DNA of 64,000 nt. Source: Nostoc sp. PCC 7107. GTDB taxonomy: Bacteria; Cyanobacteriota; Cyanobacteriia; Cyanobacteriales; Nostocaceae. Positions 9,421 through 19,257 of the stretch are shown here, one piece after another. The first letter of the stretch is position 1, and every line of letters begins with the position of its first letter. The notes beneath the pieces were generated by a model. It saw only the letters and a program-made list of their open reading frames with translations. It did not search any database and had not been told where the DNA came from. The stretch spans positions 5,288,501 through 5,352,500 of the forward strand of contig NC_019676.1 in NCBI RefSeq assembly GCF_000316625.1. The letters run 5' to 3'. The position numbers and the translations under genes were made by a program.

Positions 9421-10317
9421 TCTCACCTCTTGTTAATTACAATCTAAATTTTTGGCTCGGCTGATAAAGTTGGTTCAGTGTAGAATTTCCTCGGATTTTT
9501 AGTACCACCTTACAACAACAACAGCAAAATTTAGCTATGAGACACTTTACCTATTTTATTTTGCAGTGTTAAGTAGCCATTAAGTGAATTCTGGTGAACT
9601 TCAGTTACTGCGATCGCTTACGAATATTGACAAAATATTACTCTATGTGAGCGTAATGTATAAATACTCTACAGTAAATATGCAGTTATGCAAAAAATAT
9701 AGCTAATTTTGTAGATACAGATGTTCCGCGGCAAAAGCAATCTTGTGATCCACATTCACTCAAATGACAAAACATAATCTTGAGTTTGACATTATAGCAA
9801 TCCTATTTGATTTGTAAACATCGTGTAGATAAGAAGAGTATTTGTTATAACTATGCTTCTCGGTTCTTATGAATGATTGAGAACGGCAAATATTGATTCT
9901 GTCTTAATCTAAGAAGTAAAAATTTTACCAGCATTTGTATCTGAGATTGATTATAAATTAATCTCAGAGTAAATACTTAAATTACTAATTAAATAAATAC
10001 ATATCGAAATTTTGCTCTCTGCTAATTCTCTTGACGACATTAACAACTGCATATAAGTTTGTATTCAGTCAAGTAAAAGCTTAAAGATTGTCAAAAGCTA
10101 AACAAAATAAGGCTAAAAGACAGATATACTGAACGTATCAGGGACAATTGTATCTCTAGTATTGTTTAATAATCACTGGTAGCAAAAGCTTACCTAGTGA
10201 GGCTCATCCAAAATTCAAAATACAAAGGTGAGTTCAGAGAATCGCCATAACTTGCTAGAGATATTTTGTATATAAATAGACAAACAACACAGTATCTACA
10301 ACTGCATCTACATCTCA
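9421..10317. other. Intergenic, ftsQ to ATPase module
   Basis: 897 AT-rich bases between divergent genes (ftsQ on minus, ATPase on plus). Must carry both promoters. I saw no ORF of quality, no RNA gene and no long inverted repeat. Confidence 0.4.
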
Positions 10318-11649
10318 ATGATTAATACAGAGTATTTGTCACGCTTTTATAAAGCGTGTAACCCCAGCTACGCCCTCAACATGAGCGATCGGCTTGATCG
10401 GCAGTATTATATAGATTTCGCCAATGTACGTGGCTGCAAGATTGTCGAAGAATTACAACGTACAATCAGCCGTATTTCTCCCGATGAACCTACCTGTCAG
10501 TTATTTACAGGTCATATTGGCTGTGGTAAGTCTACAGAATTACAACGCCTCAAAGCAGAACTAGAAGCTGTAGGATTTCATGTAGTTTACTTTGAATCTA
10601 GTCAAGACTTAGATATGGCGGATATCGATGTCAGCGATATTTTGCTGAGTGTAGCTCGTCAAGTCAGCGCTAGTTTAGAAGCAATTAAGATCCAAGTTCA
10701 ACCACATTACTTTATCAATCTCTTCAAAGAAATTGGAGATTTTTTGCAAAGCCCCATAGAACTTTCTGGACAAGCAGAGTTGTCCTTGGGAATTGCGAAA
10801 ATTACAGCCAAAACCAAAGATAGCGCCCAGGTAAGAAATCAACTCAGGCAATATTTAGAACCACGTACTAATAGTATTTTGCAAGCAATTAACGAAGAGG
10901 TTCTAGAAAAAGCTATTGAACAACTTAAACTCAGAGGTCAAAAAGGTTTGGTTGTTATCGTTGATAATTTAGATCGAGTAGATATGCGTCCTTTAGCATC
11001 TGGGCGGACACAACCAGAATATCTATTCATCGACAGAGGTGAACAATTACGCCGCCTCAAATGCCACGTAGTCTACACTATTCCTCTAGCGTTAATTTTT
11101 TCTAATGAGTATGAAACACTCAAAAATCGCTTGGGTGGAGGTATTGCGCCTAAAGTATTACCAATGGTAAGAGTTAGACAAAGAGATAGTAGTGACTACG
11201 AACCAGGGATGTTACTACTGCGCCAGTTAGTTTTAGCCAGAGCATTTCCAGAAGTTTCCTATAACGAAAGGCTGTCGTTAATCACAGAATTATTTGAGCA
11301 TCATGAAACCCTCGACCGTTTATGTCGTGTGAGTGGCGGCCACATCCGTAACTTATTAGGATTGCTCTATAGCTGTCTGCAACGACAAGACCCTCCTTTT
11401 TCTGGGGACTGTTTAGAAGCAGTAATTAAAGACTACCGAGATGACTTGCTATTAGCTATTGATGAATACCAGTGGGAACTATTATTTGAGGTTGTACAAC
11501 AGCAGAGCGTAAAAGGAGAATCTGAGTATCAAAGCTTGCTGCGAAGTATGTATTTATTTGAATACCGTGATCCTGTTGGTCGTTGGTTTGGGATTAGTCC
11601 AGCATTAGCAGAGACAGAAAAAGTTATTGCTTGGCAGCAAAAAATATAA
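10318..11649 (+). CDS. P-loop ATPase, gene A of module 1
   Basis: 443-aa P-loop NTPase. Seen: Walker A GHIGCGKST at residues 65-73, Walker B LVVIVDNLDRVD at 211-222 (aspartate 216), a following strand HVVYTIPLAL like an AAA/KAP-type sensor 1, GGHIRNLLGL as a possible arginine/sensor region, and a C-terminal winged-helix-like tail (LFEYRDPVGRWFGISPAL). No membrane segment or signal peptide is seen. It is paralogous to the gene at 29909: same Walker motifs, same TIP/TVP strand, and same C-terminal FEYR/LEYR. In both places the next gene carries the same N-terminal domain, so the two proteins probably work as a pair. No effector motif (nuclease, protease, TIR) was found. Specific function unknown; probably a regulator or switch using ATP. 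Confidence 0.8.
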   Translation: MINTEYLSRFYKACNPSYALNMSDRLDRQYYIDFANVRGCKIVEELQRTISRISPDEPTCQLFTGHIGCGKSTELQRLKAELEAVGFHVVYFESSQDLDMADIDVSDILLSVARQVSASLEAIKIQVQPHYFINLFKEIGDFLQSPIELSGQAELSLGIAKITAKTKDSAQVRNQLRQYLEPRTNSILQAINEEVLEKAIEQLKLRGQKGLVVIVDNLDRVDMRPLASGRTQPEYLFIDRGEQLRRLKCHVVYTIPLALIFSNEYETLKNRLGGGIAPKVLPMVRVRQRDSSDYEPGMLLLRQLVLARAFPEVSYNERLSLITELFEHHETLDRLCRVSGGHIRNLLGLLYSCLQRQDPPFSGDCLEAVIKDYRDDLLLAIDEYQWELLFEVVQQQSVKGESEYQSLLRSMYLFEYRDPVGRWFGISPALAETEKVIAWQQKI

Positions 11650-11682
11650 TCGTACTGAGTGAGTTAATAGTTCTTAGCATCA

Positions 11683-11713
11683 GTCATTAGTCCATCTTCA
11701 TTTGACTAATGAC
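11683..11713 (+). repeat. Hairpin between module genes A and B
   Basis: GTCATTAGTC at 11683-11692 pairs perfectly with GACTAATGAC at 11704-11713 around eleven bases. There is no T run after it, so it is not a standard terminator. It could tune expression of the downstream gene or be a repeat remnant. Confidence 0.5.
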
Positions 11714-11765
11714 TAATTTATAATGAGCAATTTTTTCTGTTGAGGCTGTATTCCGGTTTTGAGAT

Positions 11766-14700
11766 ATGACCAAATCCCCATTCACAGTAGATAGTGTTAA
11801 TCATAATAATAATTCTCTGCAAAGGTTAGTGCGCTCAATCAAGCTTTCTAAGGATCAATTTGCTCTTATTCTTGTGCGATGTAACTATCAGCAATTAAGA
11901 GAGCAAATGTTAGAAAATATTCGCTCTCTGACAAAAGATATAAACTTACAGGAAATCTATCTCCAACCAGCGACTAAAGCTTTACATACAACAATCATTA
12001 CAAAACTAAGTCTAGATCATCCTGCCGTAATTACAGATTCTCCACCATCAGCGGTGATGGTCTTTGGTTTAGAGTCAATTCTGGCGCTGGAAGACTTATT
12101 AACTAGTCTTAATCAAGCGAGAGATATCTATACAGCAACCTTTCCTTTTCCTGTGGTGTTGTGGCTACAAGATGAAGTGGCAACAATGCTGACAAAACTA
12201 GCACCCGATTTCAAAAGTTGGGCGGCAACTACTATCAAGTTTGAATTGTCAAAAGAAGATTTAATTGCCTTAATACGTCAAGAGACAGAATCACTGTTTG
12301 CTAAATTTTTAGAAGCAGGTGCAGAAAAATTTTTATCTAATGCTGCTCTTAATTTAGCACCTAAATCTCAACATCGTCACGAAATTGAGTCTGCTCGTAA
12401 TGATTTATTACGTCTGTATAGTGTTCAACTAGAGCCAGGGTTAGAAGCTAGTTTAGAATTTGTTTTAGGACGAGATAAATATGCAAATGACCAAATTAAT
12501 AGTGCATTAGCTCATTATCAAAGAAGCTTAAGTTTATGGCAGAGAGAGGCTAAACGAGAGAATGAAATAGTTCAAAAAATAGAAGTTTCTGAGGAAAAAA
12601 ATGAACATATTTATGCGTATCGCATTCGACAGGCAATAGTCTTATTTCATGTAGGTTTATGTTATCGCCGAATGGCTGACTTACATCAAATCACTAATAG
12701 TCACTATTGTCAACATGCCCTTTCATGGTTTCAGAGATGTTTAGATTTATTAGAACAATTACAAAGGCAAGATTTAGTAGCAAAATTTATTTTGCCTGTT
12801 TGTGAAATGCTGCAACGTTTAAAATATTTAGACGAGCTAGAAGTATTAGCACAAAAGTCTTTACATCTACATGAAATGTATGGTAATACTGCTAAAGTAG
12901 CACAAGATTATGGTTTTTTAGCAGATGTAGCAGCATCACGTAATAATTGGGTGTTGGCTCATGAGTTAGCAAATACCGCACTTTCTATTGCCGAATTAGC
13001 AACAGAAGTTTCTCGACAACAAGAAAGCTGGTATCTTTTATTGCTGGCTCGGACTCAGAAACATCTAGGGCAATGGGAAGAAGCAATTAGTAATTTAGAA
13101 TGGGCCAGGGTGGTTTGTGAACTACAGTATGAACCATCGCTATATTTAGAAATATTAGAAGAATTGCGATCGCTGTACTTATTTGAGCGCCATGATTATG
13201 CAGAAGCATTCAATCTCAAGCAAGAAAAAGTTCAAATAGAACACCAATATGGCTTTCGTGTATTTATTGGAGCCAGTCAATTACAGCCAAAACGTTACAG
13301 AATTAACCCTGTTTTAGAAACCCAAAAAATTTCATTTATTCCAGAAGATATTGCTCAAGAAATAGCGGCTTCTGGACGGTTGCAAGATGTTAACCGTTTA
13401 ATTGAAAGAATTACCCGCGCTGATCATAAATTAACGATCATACATGGACAATCAGGAGTTGGTAAAAGTTCAACTATTAAGGCAGGTTTAGTACCTGCTT
13501 TAAAGGGAAGAGTTATTGGTGAAAGAATTCCTTTACCAATTGTTTTATCAGGATATACAGATTGGGTAACAGCTTTGGGACGTAGTATCAACCAAACTTT
13601 AGCACAATCAGAATTACCAATTGCTGTAGAATTTACACCTACTATCCTTATAGAAAAGCTACGTTTAGCAACTGAATATAATCATATAATAGTTATTGTA
13701 TTTGACCAGTTTGAAGAATTTTTCTTTACCAGTAACTCCAGCCAAAGATTAGAATTTTATAAATTTTTTATTGCTTGTCTTAATATTCCTTATGTAAAAA
13801 TAATTCTTGCCTTAAGAGAAGATTATTTACATTATTTATTGGAATTTGAACGTTTTAGTAAAGAAAATAATGATTATTTATATGATTTAGGTGTAATTAA
13901 TAAAAATATTCTCGATAAAGATATTCGTTATTTTTTAGGTAAATTTTCTATAGAAGATACGAGAGGAATTATTTACAGTTTTACAAAACGCTCCCACTAT
14001 GAAATGAGTGATGAATTAATTCATCAGCTAGTCCAGGATTTAGCTGGAGAATCAGGAGAAGTAAATCCAATCGAATTACAAATAGTTGGAGTGCAGTTAC
14101 AAGCAGAAAATATTACTACACTCGAACAATATAAAAATTGTGGTAGTTCAGCAAAGCTGGTCGAGCGCTGGCTTGAGGAAGTGATCAAAGATTGTGGCGA
14201 AGAAAATGAAGATTTAAGTTGGCAATTACTATTTGAACTCACTGATGAAAAAGGCTTTCGTCCCCTCAAGACTAAATCTGATTTAGCCATTGCTTTAGGA
14301 AAGAATATCCATACAACATCTGGCACACAATCAGACTGGGAGCTAATTCTCGAAATTTTAGTCGGTTCAGGTTTAATATTGCGCTTGCGTGAAGAATTAG
14401 GCGATCGCTATCAATTAGTCCATGATTATTTGGTAGAGCCAATTCGCCAGAAAAATAGTTATGGCATAGTTGCTGAACTCGAAAAAGTCAAATCTGAAAA
14501 AAAACGTGCAGAAGTCGCCCAAAAGCTTTCTCAAGAACATCTTAATTTAATTTTGCAACGGCGGTTGCGCGAAGCACGTATAGCAGGTGTGGTATTGGCA
14601 ATTATGGGCGGAACTATTGCAGCCTTATGGTGGCAAGCCGATTTGCAAAAAAGAGCCGCAATTCGCCAAACAATTCGCGCCGAACGTAGTGAAACTAATT

Positions 14701-16772
14701 TAAAAATTAGTGCGATCGCCGCAACAAGTGAAGCTTTATTTGCTTCTAACAAAGAGTTTGATGCCCTTTTAGAAGGTTTACGCGCCTGGAGAAAATTGAA
14801 GCAGGCAGACGAAGTACTACCAGAAACTCGAATGCGTGTAGTCACTGCTTTACAACAGGCAGTCTATGGAGTGTCGGAGTTAAATCGTTTGGAAGGACAC
14901 ACTGATATTGTTTGGGGTGTCGCTTTTAGTCCCGATGGCAAATTATTGGCTTCAGGTAGCCGCGATCAAACCGTGAAACTTTGGCGATCTGATGGAACTT
15001 TGCTACAAACCCTGAAAGGTCATACTGAGTCAGTCACCAGCGTGAGTTTTAGCCCCGATGGTCAAAGTCTCGCATCTTCCAGCCTCGATAAAACTGTACA
15101 AATCTGGCAGAGAAACCCAATTACGGGCGAATTTGATTTACAACCAGCCAAAACTATAGTAGATCGAGGCTGGGTTTATTGCGTAAGTTATAGTCCCGAT
15201 GGAGAATTGCTGGCGACAGGCAATAAAGATGCCACAGTCAAACTTTGGCGTAAGGATGGTACTTTAGTCAAAGTTCTTAAAGGACATCAAGGGTGGGTGA
15301 ATTGGGTCAGCTTTAGCCCTGATGGTCAATTGATTGCTTCAGCTAGTGATGATCGCACAGTAAAAATCTGGCGGCGGGATGGCACTTTAGTCAAAACACT
15401 TTCTGGACATCAGCAGGGTGTAACTGTTGTGACTTTTAGTCCTGATGGGCAAATGATTGCATCAGCAGGTAGAGATAAAATTATCAAATTGTGGCAGCTA
15501 CAGCCAAATAGTGACAATAATTTTGACTTTCAAGCTTATAAAAATTTAGAGCAGCATACCAGCACAATTTGGAGCTTGAGTTTCAGCATCGATGGACAAA
15601 GGTTAGCGTCAGGAAGTGATGACAATACAGTCAACCTCTGGAGTAGCACTGGCACATTACTCAAAACCTTTAAAGGTCATAGTGATGCGGTGGCCAGTGT
15701 GGCTTTTAGCCCAGATAACAAAATATTGGCATCAGGAAGTTATGACAAAAGCGTCAAAATCTGGAGTTTGGATGCACCAATATTACCCGTTCTGCGGGGG
15801 CATCAAGATAGAGTTTTGAGTGTGGCGTGGAGTCCTGATGGGCAGATGTTGGCTTCTGGTAGCCGCGATCGCACCGTGAAACTCTGGCAAAGAGAAACAA
15901 TTCATGGCGAAGCTACCACCCGACTTTACAAAACTTTAGTAGGGCATACAGATAAAGTTCCGAGTGTGAGTTTTGACCCCTTCGGTGAACTTCTGGCATC
16001 AGGCAGTTATGACAAAACAGTCAAAATTTGGCGGCGGGATGGCACTTTACTCAAGACCTTACAAGGACATACTGATAGTGTGATGAGTGTCAGTTTTAGT
16101 CCTGATGGCCAGTTATTAGCATCAGCCAGTAAAGACAAAACAATTAAACTGTGGAGTCGTGACGGTCAATTACTCACAACCTTGGTAGGACACCAAGGTT
16201 GGGTGAACAGCGTTAATTTTAGTCCTGATAGCCAGCTGCTTGCCTCTGCTAGTGATGATCAAACAGTCAAACTTTGGCGACGGGATGGTACTTTGATCAA
16301 AACGTTTTCACCCCATGACAGTTGGGTATTGGGTGTTAGCTTCAGCCCAACTGACCAATTAATCGCTTCTGCTAGTTGGGATAACACCGTGAGACTATGG
16401 CGGCGCGATGGTACGTTGTTAAAAACGTTGTTAAAAGGCTACAGCGATAGTGTTAATTCTGTGACTTTCAACCCCAATGGTGAATTACTGGCGGCAGCTA
16501 GTTGGGACAGCACAGTCAAACTGTGGAGCCGTGATGGCAAGTTAATTAAAACTCTCAATGGACATCGCGCCCCAGTCTTGAGTGTGAGTTTTAGCCCTGA
16601 TGGTCATACATTAGCATCGGCAAGTGATGACAACACAATCATTTTGTGGAATTTGCATTTGGAAGACTTGCTGCTGCGTGGTTGTAACTGGGCAGACAAT
16701 TACCTCAGTCACAACCACAATGTTGAAGAACGCGATCGCTTTTTGTGTGATGGCATTAGTCACGGGCAGTAA
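11766..16772 (+). CDS. STAND NTPase with 14 WD40 repeats, gene B of module 1
   Basis: 1668-aa multidomain protein. Residues 15-190 form an N-terminal domain shared with the protein at 31198, looking like an NTPase fold without a Walker A (LILVRC..., VMVFGLESI, FPFPVVLWLQDEV, LAPDFKSW). Residues about 190-500 are helical, TPR-like. A STAND NTPase follows: Walker A GQSGVGKSS at 561-569, Walker B VIVFDQFEEFF with D647, then the GESGEVNPIELQIVG region. One hydrophobic segment lies at about 940-957 (AGVVLAIMGGTIAALWW). From about 1038 to 1645 there are 14 WD40 repeats, enough for two seven-bladed propellers. STAND proteins are ATP-dependent switches that respond to ligand binding by the repeats. 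No CHAT, TIR or caspase effector is visible. Expressed with the ATPase 116 bases upstream. Confidence 0.85.
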   Translation: MTKSPFTVDSVNHNNNSLQRLVRSIKLSKDQFALILVRCNYQQLREQMLENIRSLTKDINLQEIYLQPATKALHTTIITKLSLDHPAVITDSPPSAVMVFGLESILALEDLLTSLNQARDIYTATFPFPVVLWLQDEVATMLTKLAPDFKSWAATTIKFELSKEDLIALIRQETESLFAKFLEAGAEKFLSNAALNLAPKSQHRHEIESARNDLLRLYSVQLEPGLEASLEFVLGRDKYANDQINSALAHYQRSLSLWQREAKRENEIVQKIEVSEEKNEHIYAYRIRQAIVLFHVGLCYRRMADLHQITNSHYCQHALSWFQRCLDLLEQLQRQDLVAKFILPVCEMLQRLKYLDELEVLAQKSLHLHEMYGNTAKVAQDYGFLADVAASRNNWVLAHELANTALSIAELATEVSRQQESWYLLLLARTQKHLGQWEEAISNLEWARVVCELQYEPSLYLEILEELRSLYLFERHDYAEAFNLKQEKVQIEHQYGFRVFIGASQLQPKRYRINPVLETQKISFIPEDIAQEIAASGRLQDVNRLIERITRADHKLTIIHGQSGVGKSSTIKAGLVPALKGRVIGERIPLPIVLSGYTDWVTALGRSINQTLAQSELPIAVEFTPTILIEKLRLATEYNHIIVIVFDQFEEFFFTSNSSQRLEFYKFFIACLNIPYVKIILALREDYLHYLLEFERFSKENNDYLYDLGVINKNILDKDIRYFLGKFSIEDTRGIIYSFTKRSHYEMSDELIHQLVQDLAGESGEVNPIELQIVGVQLQAENITTLEQYKNCGSSAKLVERWLEEVIKDCGEENEDLSWQLLFELTDEKGFRPLKTKSDLAIALGKNIHTTSGTQSDWELILEILVGSGLILRLREELGDRYQLVHDYLVEPIRQKNSYGIVAELEKVKSEKKRAEVAQKLSQEHLNLILQRRLREARIAGVVLAIMGGTIAALWWQADLQKRAAIRQTIRAERSETNLKISAIAATSEALFASNKEFDALLEGLRAWRKLKQADEVLPETRMRVVTALQQAVYGVSELNRLEGHTDIVWGVAFSPDGKLLASGSRDQTVKLWRSDGTLLQTLKGHTESVTSVSFSPDGQSLASSSLDKTVQIWQRNPITGEFDLQPAKTIVDRGWVYCVSYSPDGELLATGNKDATVKLWRKDGTLVKVLKGHQGWVNWVSFSPDGQLIASASDDRTVKIWRRDGTLVKTLSGHQQGVTVVTFSPDGQMIASAGRDKIIKLWQLQPNSDNNFDFQAYKNLEQHTSTIWSLSFSIDGQRLASGSDDNTVNLWSSTGTLLKTFKGHSDAVASVAFSPDNKILASGSYDKSVKIWSLDAPILPVLRGHQDRVLSVAWSPDGQMLASGSRDRTVKLWQRETIHGEATTRLYKTLVGHTDKVPSVSFDPFGELLASGSYDKTVKIWRRDGTLLKTLQGHTDSVMSVSFSPDGQLLASASKDKTIKLWSRDGQLLTTLVGHQGWVNSVNFSPDSQLLASASDDQTVKLWRRDGTLIKTFSPHDSWVLGVSFSPTDQLIASASWDNTVRLWRRDGTLLKTLLKGYSDSVNSVTFNPNGELLAAASWDSTVKLWSRDGKLIKTLNGHRAPVLSVSFSPDGHTLASASDDNTIILWNLHLEDLLLRGCNWADNYLSHNHNVEERDRFLCDGISHGQ

Positions 16773-16816
16773 AGATTTGAATTGATCAAACCAAGCGCGA
16801 TCGCTTTGCAAATTTT

Positions 16817-17131
16817 TTAATCACTGTTTTCTTTCGTCACCTCTGGTAGCAAATTTCCAAGAAAAGCTTTGATTCTCATCCTCTCAATGTAAGGCCAGCC
16901 ACCCTCAGACTCAATATCTTTCAGTAGTGAGTAAAGTTGCTGGCGATTATCGGGCAGACTCTCCTGAAAAACACCATCCCGAATTGCTCGATGTAAATAC
17001 TCCAACTGCCGTAGCAAGTTTAAAAGAGCGAGTGGATCTCCTTGGCAATCCCTCGCTACATCATTCACTGCTGAGGCAATTTTTTCCAATTCCTCAGAAA
17101 AATCTGTCGATTCAAAACTTTTGTTGCTCAT
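16817..17131 (-). CDS. Conserved-looking small hypothetical
   Basis: 104-aa acidic helical protein ending ...GNLLPEVTKENSD, convergent with the WD40 gene. ATG 17131 is preferred (GAGAG just upstream) over an in-frame TTG at 17164. It contains LLNLLRQLEYLHRAIRDG and GGWPYIERMRIKAFL. I do not recognise the family. No membrane segment. The gap to the WD40 gene is 44 bases and holds a HIP1 palindrome. Confidence 0.65.
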   Translation of the reverse strand: MSNKSFESTDFSEELEKIASAVNDVARDCQGDPLALLNLLRQLEYLHRAIRDGVFQESLPDNRQQLYSLLKDIESEGGWPYIERMRIKAFLGNLLPEVTKENSD

Positions 17132-17777
17132 GCAACTCTCTCTGTCAAAATTAGGTCTACTCAAATTTACCGAAGATTGTGAGCTTTCAGGCGCGATCGC
17201 CAGTGGTTAATACATAATCCTTACATTCACAAATATCAAGCTTCTGTAAGCTTCTGGGAGTTGCTCATGGCTGATTTTGAAGTATTTGCTACTACTATTC
17301 GTTTTCACTGTCTCAGAGGAACTTAGTCAGCCTAGTTCAAAATCTCCTTTTTGCCAGATTAGTCTCACAAATAATTTTGTGAACTCAGTACAAATCAAAA
17401 GCAATAGCAATCTCTCGCAAAAGAGAGTGGTGGCTTTGATTACAGCCTCCTAGGAAGCTAGATAGGATCAAAGACTTCCTACTTTAAACTAGAGTGCTTT
17501 GATTTTGAGTTAAAAAAAATCGTATGATCTGGCTGATTTCCCTATAAAGCAATGGGCTGTATGTAGTGGCAATACATACATAATACAGAAAGGCTTCCAA
17601 AACCCTGCAAATGCCTACGGTATTTACAAGGTGTGAAGCCTGACGTTAAAAGCATCAACGACAGCAAGCCTAGCCTTTGGGAAAAGCTGGCTGTCAGTGA
17701 ATACAGCTTTTCGTCAGAGATCAAAACTTCGTGCAGTTTTACAACTTAGATATTAATTTTTGACATTGAGGTTGACC
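17132..17777. other. Intergenic upstream of psbO
   Basis: 646 bases. Contains the alternating CTTTGAT/ATCAAAG region at 17391-17507 (listed separately) and the psbO leader. GAGG at 17768-17771 is the psbO ribosome site. A 60-codon minus-strand frame at 17542-17724 is not supported. Confidence 0.5.
17391..17507 (+). promoter_or_regulatory. Possible structured leader or small RNA upstream of psbO
   Basis: Four alternating complementary blocks: ATCAAAAGC (17394), GCTTTGAT (17433), ATCAAAG (17467) and GCTTTGAT (17496). The first and third can each pair with the second or the fourth, giving mutually exclusive stems. A CTCTC/GAGAG hairpin lies between blocks one and two. It could be a leader RNA or an independent small RNA; no conserved RNA family was recognised and orientation is assumed from psbO. 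Confidence 0.35.
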
Positions 17778-18611
17778 ATGAGGTATCGCGCTTTAATTGT
17801 TGCATTCTTGGCTTTATGTCTGGGGCTATTAACTGCTTGTAGTGATGCTCCAGAGTCTAGTAGTAGAGATGTACTAACCTACGAACAAATTCGTGGGACT
17901 GGCTTGGCTAACAAATGCCCTCAATTGGCAGAAACAAGCCGTGGCTCCATTCCCATTGATGGTAGCCAGTCATACAGCATCAAAGAACTCTGCTTAGAAC
18001 CAACTAATTTCTTTGTCAAAGAAGAACCAGCTAATAAACGGCAAACAGCCGAATTTGTAGCTGGAAAACTGTTAACTAGATACACTTCCACCATTGACCA
18101 AGTGCAAGGGCCACTAAAGTTTAACTCAGACGGTAGCTTGACTTTTGTTGAAGAAGATGGTTTGGACTTCCAAGCCATAACAGTTCAACTTCCTGGTGGT
18201 GAGCGAGTACCTTTCCTCTTCACCATTAAAGACTTAGTTGCTCAAACACAATCTGGTTTAACCAGTATCAATACTTCTACTGACTTTGAAGGTGAATTTA
18301 AAGTGCCTTCTTATCGTGGTGCTGCCTTCCTAGATCCCAAAGGTCGTGGTATCGTTAGTGGTTATGACAACGCTGTTGCTCTTCCTGCTCAAGCAGATGA
18401 TGAAGAACTCACCCGTGCTAATGTCAAGCGTGCTGAAATTCTGAAAGGCAAAATTTCTCTGCAAGTAGCCAAAATAGATAACTCTAGTGGTGAAATTGCT
18501 GGCACATTTGAAAGTGAACAGCCATCTGATACTGACTTGGGAGCCGGTGAACCCAAGGAAGTGAAGATTCGCGGTTTGTTTTACGCCAGAGTTGAACCAA
18601 CTCGTTCTTAA
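17778..18611 (+). CDS. psbO: Photosystem II manganese-stabilising protein PsbO
   Basis: Lumenal extrinsic subunit that stabilises the Mn4CaO5 water-oxidising cluster. Start at ATG 17778 (MRYRALIVAF), with GAGG just upstream; the TTG at 17760 would only add six residues. 277 aa, normal length. Seen: a signal peptide ending in a lipobox L18-T19-A20-C21, suggesting a lipid-anchored form; the conserved start LTYEQIRGTGLANKCP; the second cysteine in KELCLEP that makes the family disulfide; and the GRGIVSGYDNAVALP motif. It is followed by a strong terminator and, after a 646-base gap, by sigF on the same strand. Confidence 0.97.
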   Translation: MRYRALIVAFLALCLGLLTACSDAPESSSRDVLTYEQIRGTGLANKCPQLAETSRGSIPIDGSQSYSIKELCLEPTNFFVKEEPANKRQTAEFVAGKLLTRYTSTIDQVQGPLKFNSDGSLTFVEEDGLDFQAITVQLPGGERVPFLFTIKDLVAQTQSGLTSINTSTDFEGEFKVPSYRGAAFLDPKGRGIVSGYDNAVALPAQADDEELTRANVKRAEILKGKISLQVAKIDNSSGEIAGTFESEQPSDTDLGAGEPKEVKIRGLFYARVEPTRS

Positions 18612-19257
18612 ACTCAGCACATTCTGGCATTTAAGTATCACAATTTTGAGCCATTAGGCTTGATCACAAAATTTCATATCAGTCTTTAGGGAATGGATAG
18701 GTGAATTTTGAACTAAATTGACCTAAATGGCAACATATTTCACTATAAAAGGGCGATCAGCCCTTTTTTTATTGTTTTAGCAAAAAAGTAAACTTTTCCT
18801 CTGTTTAATTAATTACTATAAATTCTTCAATTGTACATAATCTGTGTTTACGCTTAGTTACTGAACAATTTTTAAAATCATATTAATTATTTGCTCTGAA
18901 TACAGTATCTTCACTGATAATAAAATTTTTATTCATGCAGCAAAATCATAAGAGATACACTTCATATTTGATTAAATAAATTAAGTACAATCTCGGTTTT
19001 AAATTAAGTAAATTATTTCATATTTTGTTTATATGTAGTTTAAATCAGCTACAGCTAATACCAAATCACAATAAATAAAAAACAATTTCGTTTATTTAAA
19101 TATTGCTCGATTATTAAAATTTTCATAGTGATAGCAATGCAGTATGACAGAGGAAACCTCTGGTTAATATAGCAGGCTATGTGCTGTGAAATTTTGTAAT
19201 CTTAGCTTGTTTAAAAGTGCCTAATTAACTGTTTATTTGCTAAATAAACGCGGTGCT
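18612..19257. other. Intergenic psbO to sigF
   Basis: 646 very AT-rich bases. Contains the psbO terminator (18747-18770) and then the presumed long leader of sigF. No ORF or RNA gene recognised. Confidence 0.45.
18747..18770 (+). terminator. psbO intrinsic terminator
   Basis: AAAAGGGC pairs perfectly with GCCCTTTT around GATCA and runs into further T. Confidence 0.9.

Noticed and set aside
10318-16772. Module 1 as a known toxin-antitoxin or restriction system
   Set aside because: No nuclease, methyltransferase, TIR, CHAT or caspase motif was found in either protein.
17542-17724. 60-codon minus-strand frame upstream of psbO
   Set aside because: No ribosome site, random-looking product, lies in the psbO leader.
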